NCBI GenBank assembly: GCA_025057135.1
Contig: JANWXY010000021.1
Span: 1 to 55,162 of the forward strand
Origin: Bacteroidia bacterium
GTDB taxonomy: Bacteria; Bacteroidota; Bacteroidia; SpSt-205
Direction of reading: 5' to 3'
DNA: 55,162 bases
The notes under the pieces were generated by a model. It was not told the DNA's origin. It made no database searches and saw nothing but the letters and a program-made list of their open reading frames with translations. Below, piece by piece: positions 50,196 to 55,162 of this stretch (position 1 is the first letter of the stretch; each line of letters starts with the position of its first letter). The translations under genes were made by a program, and so were the position numbers.

Positions 50196-51385
50196 TGATT
50201 TGGGCCCTGTGGATTCAAGTACTTTTGCGCGGTGTATGGATACACCGAGGGGATGGCGGCTTGGCTGTACAAGGAGATGTTCTGCTTTCAGGAGATACAA
50301 TAGTCGCTGTATCCCCCGTAATAGCCGCTCTACCGGAATACACGATCGTAGAGGCGCGTGGTAAGCATTTATATCCTGCACTGATAGCCTTAGGCACACC
50401 TGTCGGACTGATAGAAATAGAAGCAGTTCGCGCGACGAGAGACAATGCGGAAGTAGGAGAATTTACCCCAGAAGCGAAAGCCTATACAGCCTTCAATATA
50501 GACTCTCGCGTGCTTCCTACTCTCAGAGCTAATGGTATTTTATACGCTGAGTCGGTTCCTCAGGGAGGTCTAATAGCAGGTCAATCTTGTGTGGTTCGGC
50601 TCAGCGGACGTACGCGTGAAGAAGCGGCGGTGCTTCCTGTGGCGATTCTTCACTTTTATCCGCCTTCTCTGCGACCGTCGGTGTATGCTTCACCAGAGGA
50701 GCAGAAAAAATCTCGTGAATCTGCCATCACTGCTTGGCAGCGGATTGACGATTACCTTGAAAAAGCCAAGCGATGGTGTCTTGGCGACTCTGGTGAGCAG
50801 AATATCAGCTATGCGAGTGTATGCCCTTATCTGCGAGGAGAAAAGCCTACGGCTTGGCATGTAGAGGCCAGCGAAGACATAGAAGCTGCTGTCAGACTTG
50901 CTCAGAAGCACGGTCTGCGCATAGCAATCGTAGGCGGAAGTGAAGCCCCTCGAGTGGCAGAACTCCTGCGAAGGCATGGGGTGCCTGTCATCGTTTCTCG
51001 TACGCATCGGCTTCCTCCCGCCGAAGATGCTCCCATCGATTATAGCTACATTTTACCCAAGGTGCTCCTTGATAGTGGGATCACAGTGATGCTTTCTCAT
51101 GAGAGCTTCTGGAATCAGCGCACCCTCTCCTATCATGCGGGTACAGCTATTACTTATGGGGTTTCACATGAACAGGCCGTAGCTATGATTACCAGCCTGC
51201 CTGCTCAGTGGCTTGGTCTCAAAAAACTTGGCTTGATTGCGCCTGGCTATAAAGCGTCCTTGATCCTCTGCGAGGGTGAAATAACAGATGTGATTTCCTC
51301 TCGTATCCTTCGGGCATGGATAGAGGGCAAAGAGATAAACCTTGCCGATAATCCCCAAGAAATCCTTTTCAGACGATACCGATGA
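50192..51385 (+). CDS. Amidohydrolase-superfamily protein lacking canonical metal ligands
   Basis: LYPALIALGTPVGLIEIEAVRATRDNAEVGEFTPEAKAYTAFNIDSRVLPTLRANGI..., SYHAGTAITYGVSHEQAVAMITSLPAQWLGLKKLGLIAPGYKASLILCEGEI typical C-terminus; no HxH after beta strand 1. Confidence 0.8.
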   Translation: MMIWALWIQVLLRGVWIHRGDGGLAVQGDVLLSGDTIVAVSPVIAALPEYTIVEARGKHLYPALIALGTPVGLIEIEAVRATRDNAEVGEFTPEAKAYTAFNIDSRVLPTLRANGILYAESVPQGGLIAGQSCVVRLSGRTREEAAVLPVAILHFYPPSLRPSVYASPEEQKKSRESAITAWQRIDDYLEKAKRWCLGDSGEQNISYASVCPYLRGEKPTAWHVEASEDIEAAVRLAQKHGLRIAIVGGSEAPRVAELLRRHGVPVIVSRTHRLPPAEDAPIDYSYILPKVLLDSGITVMLSHESFWNQRTLSYHAGTAITYGVSHEQAVAMITSLPAQWLGLKKLGLIAPGYKASLILCEGEITDVISSRILRAWIEGKEINLADNPQEILFRRYR

Positions 51386-52806
51386 CTACCTCCCTATTTT
51401 TTGACCTGCATATTCATAGTACGCTGAAGCCCTACATGCTCAGTGCGGTTGATTCTCCTTGGGAAGACTACGATCAGGCTACTCCAGAAGAAAGGGTGCG
51501 TCGTACTCCTCGTTTGACCGCCAGTGATTTTTCTAAGCTTCTGCGTTCTGGCACCCGTGTGGTCACCATAGCTCTGCATCCTATAGAGCGCTATCTGATC
51601 GCTGCCCTTACCACTCGCCCAGTGATGTATGCGCTGGTTTTCCGTATGCGGTTGGAAAGGGTTAGGCAGGTTTTACAGCGCAGTCCTTTTGCGATTTTGC
51701 AGCAGGAGTATAATCTCCTCTCAGCTTACCTGCGCCAGCCAGACGGTACAGGAGAGGTAATCATTGTCCGCACGCCTGAGGACATAGATAGGGCGCTGGC
51801 TTCACCTGATAAAATAGCTGCCATCCTATCCATAGAGGGGGCTCATGCTTTGGGCTTTGAGTATAGGGGGTACAAGTTTCCAGCCATCCGTGGCTTTAAC
51901 TATGAGGGCTTTGTGCCTTTAGAAAGAGAAATGATTCGTCAGCGGCTAAACTGGGCTGCTGAAAAAGGCGTGCATATGATTACGCTTTTACATATGGTCT
52001 ATAATCATCTGGGTACCCCTGCCAAAGCTGTGGAGCAGCGCGGAGCTCTACGACTTTTGCCTAATCCCATACGCAGCCTGAGAGAAGTTGGGCGTTTTCG
52101 GGGACTTACTGCATTTGGGGCGTATTTTGTGGAAGAGGCATATCGCCGGTACATCCTCATAGATGTAAAGCACTGTGATCACATTACTCGTCAGCAGGTG
52201 TATGAAATAGCTCGGGAATATGATATGCCTATTTTAGCATCTCATGTCGCCGCATCAGGTCGCTCCCTACGCACCAGAAGGCATAAAATAGACCGTCCAA
52301 AACATCGCCTCCAAAGTGAGAACTTCAATCCTTGGGACATAAACCTTCACGATGAAGATTTAGTTGCTATTGCTCAGAGTCGTGGTCTCATTGGTATCAT
52401 ATTGGATGAGCGTGTCCTATCTGGGGAGCGGCTTTTGCGTGCGGTTCGCGCAGGTCAAGCCCATCCTTTGGAGCCTCTATTCCAGCAGATTCGTTACATC
52501 TACACTACTTTGACGCAAGCGGGCATTTCTCCTCGGGATGCCTTCTCTACGCTGTGCCTCGGCAGTGATTTTGATGGTTTTATAGACCCCATAGATGCCA
52601 TTCCTACCACATTAGAATATCCCAAAGTCCTACGGCCTGAGCTGGAACGCTTTTTTGAAAGAGAATACGAAACCTTTGCCGATGTGGGGCTCTCTCCGGC
52701 TGAACTCACACACAGGTTCTGCTTTGCCAATGGAGTAGAGTTCTGGAAACGGTTCCTGAGTCGGAAAATAACCGCTGTGAAGTCTCTTGAGGTCACTCTA
52801 CTTTGA
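51382..52806 (+). CDS. Membrane-dipeptidase-family (peptidase M19) zinc hydrolase
   Basis: LFFDLHIHSTL, LSIEGAHALG, LHMVYNHLG, MPILASHVAASG, LGSDFDGFIDPI. Confidence 0.85.
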   Translation: MTTSLFFDLHIHSTLKPYMLSAVDSPWEDYDQATPEERVRRTPRLTASDFSKLLRSGTRVVTIALHPIERYLIAALTTRPVMYALVFRMRLERVRQVLQRSPFAILQQEYNLLSAYLRQPDGTGEVIIVRTPEDIDRALASPDKIAAILSIEGAHALGFEYRGYKFPAIRGFNYEGFVPLEREMIRQRLNWAAEKGVHMITLLHMVYNHLGTPAKAVEQRGALRLLPNPIRSLREVGRFRGLTAFGAYFVEEAYRRYILIDVKHCDHITRQQVYEIAREYDMPILASHVAASGRSLRTRRHKIDRPKHRLQSENFNPWDINLHDEDLVAIAQSRGLIGIILDERVLSGERLLRAVRAGQAHPLEPLFQQIRYIYTTLTQAGISPRDAFSTLCLGSDFDGFIDPIDAIPTTLEYPKVLRPELERFFEREYETFADVGLSPAELTHRFCFANGVEFWKRFLSRKITAVKSLEVTLL

Positions 52807-52891
52807 TGAATAAGGCTGAGCCCTGCTGCGTGCAGTCGCTGGTGTCGTCTGACTTGTCTGGCTCAGTTGTGTGATTGAGTGAAGTTTCCGC

Positions 52892-53968
52892 ATGAAGATA
52901 GCTCTACTCACTGTTTATCCTCCTAACCGAGTTCCAGGTACAAGATACCGAATAGAACCTTATCTGCCTATACTTCGCGGAGCAGGTTTTGAAGTAGAGT
53001 GGAAGGGCTTTTTCGCTTCGGAGTCGTATGAGCAGTTTTTATCCCCCAGCGTCTCTATGTGGAGAAAGGCGGTCATATTTTCGGGTAGGTTTTTCAAGTC
53101 TCTGCTTGAAGCTGTTTTTCGGGGAAGAATAGACGGTGTCTATCTATACAGGGAGGCGACGCTACTTGGATTACCTCTGATAGAGTACCTTTGGATGCGG
53201 GGGCTGCCTGTGCTTATGGACTTTGACGATGCAATATGGATGGCAGATACGTCTGAGCAGTTCAAGAGTTTTTCATGGCTAAAAAGTCAAAATAAGACCG
53301 CTCGACTTCTTAGGCATGCCCGAGTAGTCACGGTATGTAATGAGTATTTAGCGTCATATGCGAGGGAGCATGCCCAGGAGGTGCGTATTATACCCACTAC
53401 TGTGGATACTGATGTTTATCAGCCTGTGGGTCATAGAGCTTCATCTCCCATAGTTATCGGATGGAGCGGTAGCGCTACTACACTGGCTCATCTGCGGACC
53501 ATAGAAGATGCACTCTCACAGCTATACGCTAAATACACAACTCGGATACACTTCCTTTTCATAGGGGCACCGGCATATCGTCCGCCCTTTCCAGCAGAAG
53601 TATTGCCGTGGAGTCCTCAGACGGAGGTCCAACTGCTTCAACGCATGCACATTGGGCTTATGCCATTACCCGATACAGAATGGAGTTTAGGGAAATGTGC
53701 CTTGAAAGCTCTCCTTTATATGGCCGTTGGGATTCCTGCCGTGGTTTCTCCCGTAGGTATGAATACAAGCGTTGTACACGATGGTATAAATGGACTTTGG
53801 GCCAAAGGCAGGGCGGAGTGGATAGAAAAACTCTCGCTCTTGATTGAGTCTGCGGAGCTGCGTGATAGGCTCGGTTATGCTGCTCGTCATACCGTAGAAA
53901 CGGTGTATTCTGTCAAAGCCAATGCAGAGAAATACATAGCGGCTTTTCATACCGCATTCTGTAAGTAG
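52892..53968 (+). CDS. Glycosyltransferase (GT-B, GT4-like)
   Basis: RVPGTRYRIEPYLPILRGAGFEV, MDFDDAIWM, IPTTVDTDVYQP, IGWSGSATTLAHL, HIGLMPLPDTEWSLGKCALKALLYMAVGIPAVVSPVGMN. Confidence 0.88.
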   Translation: MKIALLTVYPPNRVPGTRYRIEPYLPILRGAGFEVEWKGFFASESYEQFLSPSVSMWRKAVIFSGRFFKSLLEAVFRGRIDGVYLYREATLLGLPLIEYLWMRGLPVLMDFDDAIWMADTSEQFKSFSWLKSQNKTARLLRHARVVTVCNEYLASYAREHAQEVRIIPTTVDTDVYQPVGHRASSPIVIGWSGSATTLAHLRTIEDALSQLYAKYTTRIHFLFIGAPAYRPPFPAEVLPWSPQTEVQLLQRMHIGLMPLPDTEWSLGKCALKALLYMAVGIPAVVSPVGMNTSVVHDGINGLWAKGRAEWIEKLSLLIESAELRDRLGYAARHTVETVYSVKANAEKYIAAFHTAFCK

Positions 53969-53969
53969 G

Positions 53970-53989
53970 TTATTCACATTTTATCCACA
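53970..53989 (+). promoter_or_regulatory. Two tandem perfect DnaA boxes
   Basis: TTATTCACA (53970-53978) and TTATCCACA (53981-53989), both TTATNCACA, same orientation, 11-nt register. Confidence 0.6.
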
Positions 53990-54022
53990 GGTGGGCTGGG
54001 TATTTTTCCATTATGTAGCTCT

Positions 54023-55060
54023 GTGCGTCGTGGAGCTCGTCATAATCCTGATAATCGTTTTGATCCGCTTTCGTATGAGTTTGAGGTGAAGCTTGCGCCA
54101 GATGAAGCTCGTCCGCAAATCATCCCCGTGCAAGCCCGTTCTATAATCAACAAGATTGAGAGCCCAGACTTGCCTATTGTCTATTCTATGAACCCGTATG
54201 CTGGGTGTGAGCACGGCTGCCTCTACTGCTACGCGCGCAATAGTCATGAATACTGGGGCTTTTCTGCGGGGATAGAGTTTGAGACCAAGTTACTTGTGAA
54301 AAAAAATGCTCCGCAGCTTCTTAGAGAGCAGCTTAGTCGTCCGGATTGGCGTCCTCATCCTATTATGCTGGCGGGAAACACCGACTGCTATCAACCCATA
54401 GAACGGGAGTATCGGCTTACTCGGCAGCTTCTGGAGATACTGCTGGCCTATAGACATCCCGTGAGCATAATCACGAAAAATGCTCTTATCTTACGGGATG
54501 TGGATTTACTTGTAGAGTTGTCTCGGTTACATCTCGTTCACGTCTATATTACGGTAACTACGCTACGCGAGGAAGTGCGTAAAATCTTGGAGCCGAGGAC
54601 AGCAGCTGGGGCGCGTCGTATAGAAGTGATTCGTCGGTTGCGTGAAGCTGGCATTCCTGCGGGCGTGATGGTAGCGCCGATAGTGCCTGGGCTTACGGAT
54701 AATGAAATTCTACCGATACTAAAGGCAGCAGGTGAGGCTGGGGCTCAAGCAGCGGCATATACCATCGTTCGGCTAAATGGAGCGCTGGCAGAGATTTTTG
54801 AGACATGGCTGCGTGAAAAAATGCCTGACAGGGCTGAGAGGATTCTGCATTTGATAGCGCAGTGTCATGATGGTCGCTTGAATGATACTCGCTGGGGCCA
54901 GCGCATACGGGGAGCGGGTACGATAGCGCTCACGATTGAACGGACATTCCAGACAGGAGTAACACGATACCTCTCACAATCTCCGCCTATGCCGCCCTTT
55001 GATTTGACTCTCTTTCGTCGGGGAGGGCAAGGTAGCTTATTTGAGGGTATGGAAATATAA
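54023..55060 (+). CDS. PA0069-family radical SAM protein
   Basis: RRGARHNPDNRFDPL, MNPYAGCEHGCLYCYAR (CxxxCxxC), GNTDCYQPIEREYRLTRQLLEIL, SIITKNALILRDVDLL. GTG start. Confidence 0.9.
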   Translation: MRRGARHNPDNRFDPLSYEFEVKLAPDEARPQIIPVQARSIINKIESPDLPIVYSMNPYAGCEHGCLYCYARNSHEYWGFSAGIEFETKLLVKKNAPQLLREQLSRPDWRPHPIMLAGNTDCYQPIEREYRLTRQLLEILLAYRHPVSIITKNALILRDVDLLVELSRLHLVHVYITVTTLREEVRKILEPRTAAGARRIEVIRRLREAGIPAGVMVAPIVPGLTDNEILPILKAAGEAGAQAAAYTIVRLNGALAEIFETWLREKMPDRAERILHLIAQCHDGRLNDTRWGQRIRGAGTIALTIERTFQTGVTRYLSQSPPMPPFDLTLFRRGGQGSLFEGMEI

Positions 55061-55162
55061 GGAAGGGGTGAAAGGGTAAAGGCAGAACTTTTGTTGATGG
55101 GTCTGCGGTAGTATCAAGGTGGCTTGGTGTTGAGTGCTAAGAGGGGCGGGGGGGGGGCCCCC

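Noticed and set aside
52810-52866. CTGAGCC...GGCTCAG inverted repeat between the M19 and GT genes
   Set aside because: Only 7-bp arms with a long spacer and no T-run; insufficient to call a terminator or RNA.

Overview
55 kb chromosomal window from a Bacteroidota-type genome. The lineage is inferred from type IX secretion (T9SS) C-terminal sorting domains, gldE-gldD, a PorV/PorQ-like protein, BshB1 and TAnnTTTG promoters. Coding density is very high and many genes overlap. I see no prophage, transposon, CRISPR array, rRNA or tRNA. Contents: fabH (5' truncated), FkbM methyltransferase, mutY, a T9SS-exported M43 protease with three CUB domains, M16 protease, a GH-like exported protein, methylmalonyl-CoA epimerase, pstSCAB-phoU, a WbqC-like protein, a T9SS-exported CocE-type hydrolase, gldE-gldD-tatD, pcm, an exported TPR-CHAT protein, a fibre-like/T9SS type B/AAG/rhomboid gene set, an Hdr-like Fe-S pair followed by a FadN-type beta-oxidation enzyme, bshB1, a TPR-SpoIIE phosphatase overlapping a PorV/Q-like gene, maf, DUF1015, SDR, thiC, an OlsF-like double acyltransferase, an apparent amidohydrolase pseudoenzyme, an M19 dipeptidase, a glycosyltransferase and a PA0069-type radical SAM protein. 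The most striking signal is regulatory. The Bacteroidota -7 element TAnnTTTG sits at a nearly fixed distance (exactly 4 nt in most cases) upstream of the start codon of many genes. This predicts widespread leaderless transcription, several very compact divergent promoters, and corrected start codons. Other items for follow-up: two perfect tandem DnaA boxes, an exported TPR-CHAT protein, and a G-tract plus perfect hairpin element.
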